Origin: Didymodactylos carnosus
Lineage: Eukaryota; Rotifera; Eurotatoria; Philodinida; Philodinidae
Assembly: GCA_905250885.1 (NCBI GenBank)
Contig: CAJNOQ010000034.1
Span: 1 to 64,000 of the forward strand
Length of the DNA stretch: 64,000 bases
Direction of reading: 5' to 3'
The notes beneath the pieces were generated by a model that saw only the letters and a program-made list of their open reading frames with translations, was not told the origin of the DNA and did not search any database. Shown here one piece after another: positions 1 to 10,349 of the stretch (position 1 is its first letter; each line of letters begins with the position of its first letter). Both the position numbers and the translations under genes were made by a program.

Positions 1-605
1 CTCTTAAAAATGTGAAGGGTTAAATGATATAAAAACTGACTCATCTCTCGCTAATTATCCTCGAGATTTTAACTTCCTTTGACAAAAATCGAGACACATC
101 GTTGTTTTCAATGGAGATTACTAAATCCATCTATTTTCAACCAATAGTTCACTGATTTTGAAGACAGAGTATTAGTCATCCGTTTTGATGAAGAGTAAAC
201 TTGTTGAAATGAAATCGAAATTATTCAAGTGTAAATCTCCTGCTTAGTAACTGTAAAAGATCATATTACTATTAACACAAGTAACTGACTTTTAATGTTG
301 ATTGATGATAAAATTCCGACTGCGGTAATATATGATCTGTTATTACTTACTTCCGTTTCAATCGGAGGTAGTAGTTTAGTGCAAAATACAAAAAGTTTAA
401 AAAGTGATAATAATACAAACTTATAAAAATGTTTCTTTATGAAATATTATTACGGTGAAGTTTATATCATGCGGTGGCTCCTGCAGCCGGTTTTTTTTGC
501 GCCTCAAACAAGCTCTTTAAAAGACGTTCCCGAATGATGTTTGATTCCGTCCATTTTCCTATATAAAAGATAGAATGAAAACATCAGTGATATTGCATAA
601 CGTTA
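1..605. other. flanking non-coding sequence, no gene seen
   Basis: AT-rich sequence without a convincing open frame or recognisable repeat. The right part lies just 3' of the minus-strand gene that ends at 606 and probably holds its 3' UTR. Confidence 0.4.
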
Positions 606-1121
606 TTAGTGGTAATAAGTACCTAGCCAATCTTTCTTTCGTCGAAATGCTGAATTGAAATTTTTTGTGGAACTAAAGTGTTCTTGAACTAGTTGTGCAT
701 TATGGACATTTTTTGAATGGCTTGAACGTTTTACTGGAAATCCATGACACACACTATTTCTTAAATCATTGCTAATATTATAATAATCTTCGCTTTGGTG
801 AGGATCATTTAAAGATAATAAACTTGTTGATGTCAGACCTGTCGATGTCATGGGTCTTATTTGTTCAGTGTGATTTGACAATCGACTACGATTCGGAACA
901 TATTGTATATCGATGTATTTTAATGCGTCATTGACTTGGCAGTTATCACATAACAATTGATCAGTAATTTTTGATCGAAAACGATGACGAACATTTTGCG
1001 GTACTCTCAAGCCATTTATATCAACGTGATAAATTCGTTCATCTCTCACAGGATATTTGTCCTTGAAAACATCTTCTTCACTAGTATATCGTCGTATTAT
1101 TTGATTATTCGATTGCTCCAT
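606..1121 (-). CDS. hypothetical protein, 171 aa
   Basis: An uninterrupted 171-codon frame begins MEQSNNQIIRRYTSEEDVF and ends KKDWLGTYYH. I do not recognise a family. The protein is hydrophilic and basic, with no signal peptide or membrane segment. The N-terminal half (to about residue 75) is charged and looks folded; the C-terminal half is rich in Ser, Asn and His and probably disordered. The ATG sits directly after a good 3' splice-acceptor sequence (pyrimidine tract ending CAG). So either a 5' UTR exon lies upstream, or the mRNA is trans-spliced with a spliced leader, which is known in bdelloid rotifers. A further upstream coding exon cannot be excluded. That the frame is real is likely but not certain; no function is assigned. 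Confidence 0.55.
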   Translation of the reverse strand: MEQSNNQIIRRYTSEEDVFKDKYPVRDERIYHVDINGLRVPQNVRHRFRSKITDQLLCDNCQVNDALKYIDIQYVPNRSRLSNHTEQIRPMTSTGLTSTSLLSLNDPHQSEDYYNISNDLRNSVCHGFPVKRSSHSKNVHNAQLVQEHFSSTKNFNSAFRRKKDWLGTYYH

Positions 1122-3187
1122 CTGGAACGAAAAGATTCAAAAATCCTTTTTAGATTTGGATATTTAATCAATGTCAAAGTGCCCACAATCCTATTGAATT
1201 TTGTAGGCAACAATAACGACATAGAACAGTAGAAATCCGAAGAAAAAGAGTGTTCATTTTCAAGTGGACACTTATTGAAGAGGTGTGAGAGAAAGTTCAA
1301 AAGGAACTGTATTATAATCATTTTCTCCCGAATCCGATGTGAAAAATTGTTTGTACAAGCAACAAAGATGCCTTATAAATAAATAATAATGATATTCTAC
1401 TAGTCAACCATTTTCTTGTTTGTTATTATGGCGATGTATCCATTTTGAAATTGTTTATAAAAACTACCCGATGAAATGTGGTGCCACCTGTTTCTCATCC
1501 TTTTTCTGTTTCATGTTTGTGGCTGTATACTTGACTGGTAAGACTCAAGATCTTTATTGGTATCTTTTCGATAAAATGAGACCTTTTCAATTAGGAGACG
1601 AATTTAAAGTTTTTTTATTTGTTTGTGTTCAAGCTGATTCTATATCCACGATCCTCATGTCAAAGTCCACCGCGGATCCAGTCCATGTTCGACGCTTTTG
1701 AACTTAAAATTCAGTTGAATACCATAGAATCTTTTTTTCCCAAACAGTAAATGAACCAACAAAGTATTTTGCTTCTTGTGATAAATTAGCTCTTGAAACG
1801 TCTTCTTAGAAGGTGTTGAACAAGGTTAATCTGAATATTACCTGCATTTAGAGTTAAGATCTAGAGTTAAGCCCTTCATACTCTAAAAGGTTCTTATAAA
1901 AATTCGTGAAACCAAATAATAAAATTAATCGTTGTTAACTGACCTGCTTCCGTAGCTTTGGATTGTATACCTGATGTGAACCTACTCTTTCAAGCTTACA
2001 CGAATTTTGAAGTCATTTTGCAAAGTGAAAGGGAGCTTTACCAAATGACAGACAGCTAAATTCAAAGAATTTTTTAACCCTTTGAGTCCCATAGTAGCAA
2101 AAAAGCTACACATGTTTTATAATTATTTTTCACAACTTAATTTATAAAAATTAGTACGTAATCTCTTGGAATGAAGCAATGGAGCATTAGCTAATAAATA
2201 GCAAATGCACTTATGTAACACTGTCTGTAAAATAAACTAGGAGAAAACGATTTTATTAAATCAAATATATTTAATTTATCTAAGAATCATATAAGTGTTC
2301 ATTTCCATTCTTTTCTTAAGGGTTCGAACTATCATTTACATCCCATTATATTTGCTGAAGTGTCGGCTTCAAAAGTATAACTCGCTTTTTTTCAAATTTT
2401 GTTTGGTTGCTGAGAAAATTCGTTTTTTCTAAATCAGTAGCGAAAAAGTCGGAGTTCTGTCCATAGTTTTCAATTTTCCCGATCAGAACTCAACTTCTAT
2501 ATAATAAAAAGATCATATTTAGAATCGGGATCAAAAACTCAGTCGACTGATCTGTATTTCGAAATTTTTAGCTGATTTCAGTTTTGGGTGAAAATCTTGA
2601 TGATTTTTCAACGTGAAAATTCGAAAAAAAGTAAAGTACTCGAATAGGATAGGGATACACATCAGTCGATTCATTTTTTCGAAGAGCCATTTTGTAAACC
2701 TTTCCTTTCTTTCTAATTTCTTTCTCAGGGTTTTATAAAATACGCGTTTCTAGTATTCACTTCAACGGCACATGAATTTTGAAACGAAAGAATACGACTA
2801 CCTGATACATTTACGATTATTATTTCTTTACGAAAAAGAATTTTATGGTTTTGCTTACAAAAGATTATCGTGTCGTACAGCGTTTTATCTTGGCTGATAT
2901 CTCGAAATACCCAACATATGCCCGCGACCTAGAAAAAAAAAATCCGACATCCAACTGCAGACTTGGTTTATATCTTTATTGTTTCTAATAATAAGGCCAG
3001 CGGCGAACCATTTTAGGCCATGCATAAGATAGGCTACATTTAAGTGATAAGGTGTAATAGGTGGAAGATGAACAGTTGAAATAATATTAAAAAAATGTTT
3101 AAAAACGTCAAGGAAAATTGAAAATAACACAGACTAGACGGAGAGACATGGCGTGGACTAATTTAAATATTATTAACGTTCTACTAG
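1122..3187. other. intergenic, no gene recognised
   Basis: About 2 kb of AT-rich DNA. Short frames here (for example at 1420-1701 plus and 2885-3130 minus) lack codon bias, splice context or family resemblance. The right end is probably the 3' untranslated tail of the minus-strand LINE fragment at 3188-3480. Confidence 0.4.
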
Positions 3188-3480
3188 CTAATCATCAAAT
3201 CTGTTAGTCTGTTTAACGTAAAATACAGCTACTTTTAAAACAACAGCAAGTGAATCATCATCTAGATTCAGATCATTCAACAATAGTATGTCGACTATAG
3301 TCGTGGTTAGAAAATATAGTTTGTGTTTCAGAGTTTGTCTCTCATTGTGGTAGAGACTGCACTGCAGAAAGTAATGTTCAATATTCTTCTTTCCATTCCC
3401 ACATTTACATTTAGGCGCTGCAGACTTAGTTTTCCTATCTCTAGCTCATCAGCTTGACAATGGATCAATGGAGAGTTTTT
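3188..3480 (-). mobile_element. LINE (non-LTR retrotransposon) 3' end, 5'-truncated
   Basis: On the minus strand the frame reads KCKCGNGKKNIEHYFLQC, then SLYHNERQTLKHKL, a Leu/Asp stretch, and FYVKQTNRFDD before a stop at 3188-3190. This is the typical carboxy-terminal region of jockey/CR1-like LINE ORF2 proteins: a zinc-binding C-x-C-G...E-H-x-x-x-x-C knuckle, then 'L...R..L', then 'F...T.RF'. No RT domain is visible upstream on that strand, so the copy is 5'-truncated, as LINE insertions usually are. The frame is open over about 90 codons, which suggests a fairly recent insertion. Confidence 0.65.
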
Positions 3481-3820
3481 TCGAATGCTCGATCAGCAGT
3501 CCGTGTTTTGGTTCTGAGAGCTACTTAGTAAAAGTGAGTTTTTACTTTTGATTGAGCATCACAAAGAAAGTGCGATAAATCTATATTGAGTAATGCAATG
3601 CTGTTCATTACGATGGATGAGACGAATTAAAAGATAAATAGCATTGAAGAAGTTTTAGTGAGTTAATGAATAAGTTCTCAAGTGCATAAGATAACATTCG
3701 TCGATGTTTGCACAAAGGCAATGCCCATGAGTCAAAAGTAACCGAAAATAAATATAAAATTACGAAGGAGCGAATCAAATATTAGGAAGAATCAGTTTAA
3801 AAATCAGTTTAGAACTTCAA

Positions 3821-4621
3821 ATGACGGCAGTTTATCGAAGTTATCCTTTGGCTATTTTGATATCAGTTTATTGTAAGTTCCTTAGTTTTATGCAAAATAG
3901 TATTGTGTAAGCTGCAATTCAATAGACGCAAACACCTTTGATAATGCTTTTTATAGTTTAAATCCAGAAGTTGGCTCAAATGTGCGCAAAGGCACTGAAG
4001 TAATGCATAAAGCAGTAGTTTTTACTCTTTTTTTTATGTTTGTCTTTAATCATTCTCATTACTAACACCAGAATCATACTACGGTGTTAATCATGATTAA
4101 TATTAAGTATTATTAGCGAGTTAATTACTATATAAATTACGGCCACATCAGGTTGATCGTGATTAGCTAATGATTAATTTTAATCATGATTAACAGCATA
4201 GTATAGGCTTACACTAATTTATACTTTAGTAATGGGTTCATGCGTTAGTATGTCAAGCAAATTGTACGAAATGAGAGTTCGAGATAATAGTGATGGTATC
4301 AACGAACAAGCTATTATCTTACTATCACGATTTATGCTTAAAGCAGATGCTATTAATACTACCGCAGACAGAAGTTTAACAGCTTCAAATACATCACCAG
4401 TAACAACATCAACAACATCAACAGCAACAATATCAAAATTTAACTCAACTTCAAGAAGTGCTACAATAAAACCAATCTATCCTGATACATTTACTACGGG
4501 TGCTATTGCTGGTATAGCAATTGGAATAGTTGCATTTGTTTTTTGTATTTCGATAAGTTCGTTCTACATTCGCAGACGAAGACAATATTATTGGACAACA
4601 TATCAATATCAATCGATTTAA
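3821..4621 (+). CDS. small type I membrane protein, two exons
   Basis: Exon 1 (3821-3872) encodes MTAVYRSYPLAILISVY and ends in phase 1 at GTAAGT. Exon 2 (4230-4621) follows a TTTAG acceptor and restores the frame. Together they give a 147-aa protein whose first about 24 residues form a good signal peptide that crosses the splice junction. A Ser/Thr-rich, probably O-glycosylated ectodomain follows, then one membrane segment (GAIAGIAIGIVAFVFCISIS), an RRRR stop-transfer motif and a short Tyr-rich tail ending TYQYQSI. An AATAAA signal lies about 25 bp after the stop. I do not recognise a family. The Tyr-containing tail could recruit partners, but that is speculation. The 357-bp intron is long for this genome because it holds a small MITE. 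Confidence 0.6.
4077..4204. repeat. 128-bp MITE with about 25-bp terminal inverted repeats
   Basis: The left end reads ATACTACGGTGTTAATCATG. The right end is its near-perfect reverse complement (TTAATCATGATTAACAGCATAGTAT). The internal TTAATCATGATTAA motif is itself palindromic. The element lies wholly inside the intron of the gene at 3821-4621. Confidence 0.55.
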
Positions 4622-5434
4622 ATTCTGTTAACATCGTATATTTCAATAAATACAATTTTGAAATTTCTGCCTAAACTATAACTAATAAAATTTGTTAATG
4701 TTAATCTATTCTTTCATAAGATATATTGCACATATATTGATTCATGCAATTCTTAAGTTCTTATTACTAATTCGATTTAAATCAGTTTATAAATCTTTCC
4801 TTTATTATAAATTATTCACTACTTAATACTAATCACACGGTATATGCATTTCAAGCCTATGGTATATTGATTGTTATTTTACACCCATCATTAAAAGTTA
4901 ATGTCTCGTGGTACACACACTCGAGTGGAGAAAAAGTCAGTTTTATGATAGAAATGGCAACAAGTCATTTGTTTTTTTTTGAGAAAGAACAAGAACGCGT
5001 GTTCAGCAGTGAGTTATTCTTCCTTTCTCTGCTTTATTCTTTCTTTTGCATGTGCTCACGTCTTTCTCTATTTTGGGAGTTATTTTAATCGGAAAAAGAC
5101 TTCTTTGTACAACTTTTTTCTTTCACGGTATTCTTTCTACACAAAAGAAAAAGATGTGGAAGTATCAAGAGGAAAAAAAGCAACCTATAAGTATCACATT
5201 ACTGTTCAATAAATAGCATAATATCTATTGATCCAGTCAACAAACGGATAATAAACATACACCGACGATACCTAAAACTCTGTTTTGGAGTGTTATTTAT
5301 CTGTGTTTTACTAAAAAATTTCCAAGCTCCATCTTTTCTCTTTCTCTCTGGCGTGCGACAACTATTTTATTTTTTTATTTTATTTTGTTCTTTCATCTCA
5401 ATCTGACACGTCGTCATCATCATTATTACCAACG
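4622..5434. other. intergenic spacer
   Basis: Contains the poly(A) signal of the preceding gene at about 4645 and then AT-rich DNA with T-runs. It should also contain the promoter of the gene starting at 5435. No clear TATA box or other site was recognised. Confidence 0.35.
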
Positions 5435-8400
5435 ATGTCATCAATGGTTCTTTTTTTACTATTTTTTACATGTGATATCATAGAAAATACAAAATGTGCG
5501 TTCAGTTTACAAGATTTGAATCTTAATGATATAACATCATTGTGGGATAAATTTCCATCGATAATAACCAAGGTAAAGGAGGCTGGTAAGTTTAGTGTGT
5601 AAAATGAACTATTTTTGCTTAAATTTATCAATTACCTCAATTTAATTAACGTTTCTGTCTGAGATTTAATACGATGAATATTTCTGTGGAGAACCTACTA
5701 TGTTAGTTATAGTTTAATTATTAGCTTAACTAGTTTTATCAATGTTTTTCTAAACGGAATAGTCACCGATTATTTTACAAAATTACGATATGGGATGTTG
5801 GTAATAGCGATTTATTAACTCTGCTCCTCGAACAAAATTCCGCTCAAAATTTTGACATATTGTTCTTTTTATAGTTTTTCAATGGAAGAACGCCTAGAAC
5901 TACACCACATCTAAAATAGTAGAGTCAACTTTTTCTGAATTGAATGAAATGCCACCGAGTTGTGTACTCTCCGTCGTTTAAAAAATTAATATTTTTTAAA
6001 GTAAACTTTGGCTACAGTTTTACATTTTGTGCAGTTCTAACTATTCTTTCGCTGAAAACTATAAAAAGAACAAATCTTTGTTATCGAATTTTATTCACGG
6101 TAGCATTGATACTACAAATTATCGAACGTTTGTTATTTTTGACGACAAAACAGCTAAAGAAGCAGTGTAATATAAAGGTGTAATAATACAAAAACATTTG
6201 ACGAAATTGAGTTTGTAATTTAACGACATTTTATTTACTTTAGGCATAATGACACTATTGAAAATAATAATATCGAAAATAGAATATAGACAGAGAAACC
6301 CTTCATTTTCTACCAAACATTCATTTTCATACGCAATTTATAAAACTTTTTTAATAGGCTATTTCTTATTAGAATTTGTTTTTTATTAGAAATTTTCTTT
6401 AAACATAGTTTAATAATAGAAATTCAAGCACGAAATGTAGTCATTTGACTTTATTTTAAATAATATATAACCTTAGGATTCATTCGTAAAATTTATTATC
6501 AACAATAAAAATTCTTCTATTAGAATAATATTTCCTTGCCACTCTCATACTATTCCCCCTGTTTCTTGTCTGAGCATCAAATGATTTGTGTGTAATGTGC
6601 TTTGGTTCAATGGTATATTCATAAGATATAAAGATTGTACGAAGCTAATAGATATAAAGGGAATACATTTTCACCTTTTGATTGAACATAAATTTGTATG
6701 TGTATACTTTCTTCTTTAAATCAAAATGTTACGTGTAATGTGGAGAATGAAGAATAAAACGATTAGCAAGTGTTTTAATGTTCAATAGAAAGAGCTCGTT
6801 ATATAACTGCTTACTTTACTTAAAGTTAATGATTAAAGTGCTTAACAATAATAAAAAGTGTGTTCTGAAATTTAAAGTCTTATTTTCATGGTGTTCTTGG
6901 GTGAAAAAACTTGCTATTTAGGATAGGAATAAATCGATAGCTAAAAAAAAGTCTTTTTTTATCTGAAATTTTTTGATAATAGTTTTTAAGCCAGATCTAA
7001 AATTCAAAGTACCCTGTATGAATGTCTTTTTCCTACAAATGTTTCAATAGTTTGTGTGAAGAAAAAACAAACGCTCGTGTAGTTGGGATATCGATGTTTC
7101 ATTAAAAAAGCTTCCATTAAAAGGAGATTCATTAAGATTTTTAATGAACCTTCCGGTGTGTTCGATGACCCTGAATTTTCCTTAAAATTTTTAATGAAAT
7201 TATTGTGCGATCAAAAATTTTTTATGAAACTCCAGGTCACAGTCACTTTGCAGGAGGCATTTTAATGAAACTTCCGTGAACAGAATATAAGTTAAAGACC
7301 TGAAAATAAGTATATTTAAGCAGAAAATAAAATGTATGAAGTGAAACAGGTATCTTTTGCTAAGCGATATATGTCAGCATCCAAACTCATATTCCGTCCA
7401 ATCTCGGATTGGCCTAGGCCAAAGTCGAATCCGAGATTGGACTCGTCCAATCTTGAATTTTGATAGTACCACACAGAAAACTGCAAATTTTAAGTAAGGT
7501 TTAGTAGGAATTTTCCTTAAAGTGTGTTCTAGATATCCGCTGGTTCGTGCTGATTTGGAAACAGTGCTTGGTGGCCCACTGTTACCACTAGTCCTTGTCC
7601 TCGTCTTCCTGAACTGAACCAGTACACAATTTCAATCTTCCACATATAAGAGAACGAATCTGTCGATTAGTGAGTCGGCAAGCACTGTTTTCCAATCAGC
7701 ACGAACCAGCGGATATCTAGAACACACTTTAAGGAAAATTCCTACTAAACCTTACTTAAAATTTGCAGTTTTCTGCGTGGTACGATCAAAATTCAAGATT
7801 TGTCGAGTCGAATCTCGGATTCGACTTTGGCCTAGATCAATTCTAGATTGAACGGAATCTGAGTTTGGACGCTGACATATATATATTAGATAAATTCTTA
7901 TGCCATAAAAAAATTTTAAAGAAATTTTTGTGCCATCGATATCATTTTAATGAAACCCCTGCTAAGAATGTTTTAATGAAAGTTCCGATACTTTCATTAA
8001 AAAAAACAATGCTGCAGTGAAAGCTTTTTTAAAGCCACCCAGTCTGTGTAGTTTGTGTAGAAGAATACTTCTTATTAGACAGGTATACTTTGTGTATTTA
8101 ACTTGTGATCTTAGTTTAAATCAGTTGTAACATAAAATTTGCGTTCGACCGCAATTGATAAAGGAAATAACTCTTATATAGTGAGTCTAATATAGAAGAG
8201 TGGTAGAATTCAAATAATTGAATCCTTGCTGATTTTTAACGTTTCTCAATACAATGGGACCCAATTTTTCAAAAGTTGTGAAGTTAGTTTTATCTTCTTT
8301 TTAGAATGTTGGCTAAGTTTAGTAAATAGTTTTATATTTTTTAGTGAGCCGTTTTCGATGTCCAAAAGGATGGCGTCGACTGGGAGGTTCCTGCTATTAT

Positions 8401-9829
8401 CGGTCAAACTTGACATCGACACCAGACGAAGTCAATTATACGTGCAATTCATTGTATTCCACTCATTCAACACTTATGAAAATACGTACAACTATGGAAT
8501 TGTTTTATGCTGCACACATACTGACAAAATACAATTTATCAGCATTACTCGTTGGCATCAGTCCACAACTTATAAAAGGTAAGAAAAATGAGTATGTGTA
8601 ATATCTAACTGCATGATCTTTCTCCTCAATGTAGAACAAAAAATTAGTCGTTCTCAAGTATTCTGTTCTCATTTTAGAAAACAAAATAGCCGATTTATTA
8701 ATGAGAGATGAAGGAAAATGGAATAGTACAAAAAAAAAATTTCAAGAAGCTATAAATCAATATAATCGTTTTAAAAAAAGAGTTTTAGACGAATTACGCG
8801 ATGCTGGTTTACGTATTCAAAGACGAACAAAAAAAATAAAACAATCCTATGAACAACGGGAAGCAGATTTAAACCAACTATCTTATGACGAACAGCACGA
8901 TAATATCCAGTATATTGAACATGACTATCAAGATCAGCAACAAACAAATTCTGATGGAATGCTGGTTACAATGACGTCTCACATCTCACCTTCTACAGAA
9001 GTAGAAGATGAATATGAAGACGATGATTTAGCGTCGAATGAAGAATTCGAAAAATTAGATGAAATTAAAGATATTTGTGATCAATTGATATGGAGTGGAA
9101 ATAAAAATGATTCATCATCTTATGTTTTAACAACGTATTTAATATCAGATAAAATAGTTTGTTCACTGAGTGATAATGACGCAAAAGTATCATATAATCA
9201 CGTTTGTGAATATGGTAAGATAAAACAAAAATAAATTTCTATACTTTTCAAATGTATCATCTTTTTAGTGCTAGATTTTTGTTTTGCTAATGTTGTTTGT
9301 GGACAACATGGACATTGTGTGAATACACTGGCTGGTTTCAAATGTTCATGTTCATTTCTATATGGTGGTTTGCTCTGTGAACGAAGTAAGTAAACTGTCC
9401 TAGATTAAATACGAGATAACAATTATTCATTATTTTAGTTTCAAAACAAGGAAAACAAATCATTATTGGTTTTATTATAATTATTGTTATGTATGTGTTA
9501 ACATTAAAGCCTGTTTGTAGTTTCTTAGGTTATATAGCTAAACATTCTTTAAAGTGAGTATCCTTTATCTACTCATCTAACACTAAAACTCTATGTTAGT
9601 TGATATTTAGAAAAATGAAACCTGCAACACACAAACAAAAAGAAAACTCAGAACTCGATCAAACTCATAATAATAACGATGATGAATGGAACAATAGACT
9701 ATTGGAACAAAGTTCACAGTAATAATTTAAAAAAAGTACAATGAACTGCTACGTATAATCATTCTTTTCTCTCTTTTTTAATGTAGAAATGTTATGAATA
9801 ATGCTCATCAACTACAGTATTATAGGTAA
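5435..9829 (+). CDS. lectin-like/EGF single-pass membrane protein, seven exons
   Basis: Exons: 5435-5585, 8345-8578, 8678-9214, 9269-9385, 9439-9553, 9611-9718, 9787-9829 (434 aa; all phases agree). Exon 1 gives a signal peptide (MSSMVLFLLFFTCDIIENTK). Exon 2 starts like a C-type-lectin-like domain (FRCPKGWRRLGGSCYYRSN). Exon 3 holds a basic coiled-coil-like helix and a long acidic stretch, and ends with CTLD-like spacing (KIVCSLSDN...NHVCEY). Exon 4 encodes a complete EGF domain with six cysteines at about 312, 318, 324, 333, 335 and 344. Exon 5 has a TM helix (IIIGFIIIIVMYVLTL); exons 6-7 are a polar cytoplasmic tail. A surface receptor or adhesion role is inferred. Exon 1 is joined on phase and logic alone across a 2.76-kb intron. 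The last intron is optional: read-through would stop at 9722. Confidence 0.65.
7083..8035. repeat. outer repeat with TTTAATGAAA motif array, hosting a foldback element
   Basis: Both sides of the foldback element at 7367-7882 carry copies of the motif TTTAATGAAA(C)TTCC or its reverse complement: about six on the left (7097-7270) and three on the right (7945-8010). The outer ends share a TTAAAAAAGCTT-like stretch in opposite orientation. This suggests an older MITE with subterminal repeats into which the foldback element inserted. Borders are approximate. It lies in the long first intron of the gene at 5435-9829. Confidence 0.4.
7367..7882. mobile_element. 516-bp foldback/MITE with about 204-bp inverted arms
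   Basis: The left arm, 7367-7570, is the reverse complement of the right arm, 7679-7882, with only scattered mismatches. The ends read ATATATGTCAGCRTCCAAAC. Each arm contains its own smaller hairpin (TCCAATCTCGGAT ... ATCCGAGATTGGA in the left arm). The loop of about 108 bp has no coding capacity. AT-rich flanks hide any target duplication. Non-autonomous DNA element, superfamily not assigned. Confidence 0.75.
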
Positions 9830-10349
9830 ATTATATTATTCAGAAAATGTTCCAGAATCCAAAAACTTCATGTTAGAGAATACTCACATATTTGATCCAA
9901 CTTCGTTTACAAATCTTAATTTAAAATACTTTAATTTTGTATTTCTTACGTTTAATAGAATCATTGACAGATGTCTCATATATTGAGTATATACATCTAG
10001 TTGATCTTATAGTTTACTGATTAAAATTAATTTCTCGTACTAAAATTAATTATTATAGTTCTATTTTCAACATTTTTTGAATTTTTCCATATTCTAATGA
10101 TGATCACCTCTTTTTTGTTGTTCGCTCACACATACAAAAAGCTATAATTAATTAACAACCATTTGTGTAGATGATCTTTCGTTGAAAACGTGCATACATC
10201 AAACCATCACTATCAAGTTAAAAAAACATAAATTTTAGTTTAGTATGTCCTTATCACGGTCGAATTTAACATATTACTGTGTTTTATACATATAAGAGAA
10301 TTTTTTATCAATTCTCACTGTAGTATTCAAATAACTACCATCAACAAGT
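9830..10349. other. intergenic spacer
   Basis: About 520 bp of AT-rich DNA between the lectin-like/EGF gene and the STRA6-like gene in the same orientation. It should carry a 3' UTR and a promoter. No clear site was recognised. Confidence 0.4.

Noticed and set aside
2885-3130. 81-aa minus-strand frame next to the LINE fragment
   Set aside because: It lies downstream of the LINE stop codon, shows no RT or endonuclease motif, and is probably untranslated tail or chance.
3873-4229. Possible extra exon in the intron after TTTATAG near 3955
   Set aside because: In the required phase it meets a stop codon at once. Direct joining of 3872 to 4230 gives a continuous signal peptide.
8226-8582. 118-aa frame beginning LIFNVSQYNGTQFFKSC
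   Set aside because: It has no ATG start, and it overlaps the lectin-like exon (8345-8578) in a different frame. The exon frame shows the lectin-like cysteines and correct splice phase.
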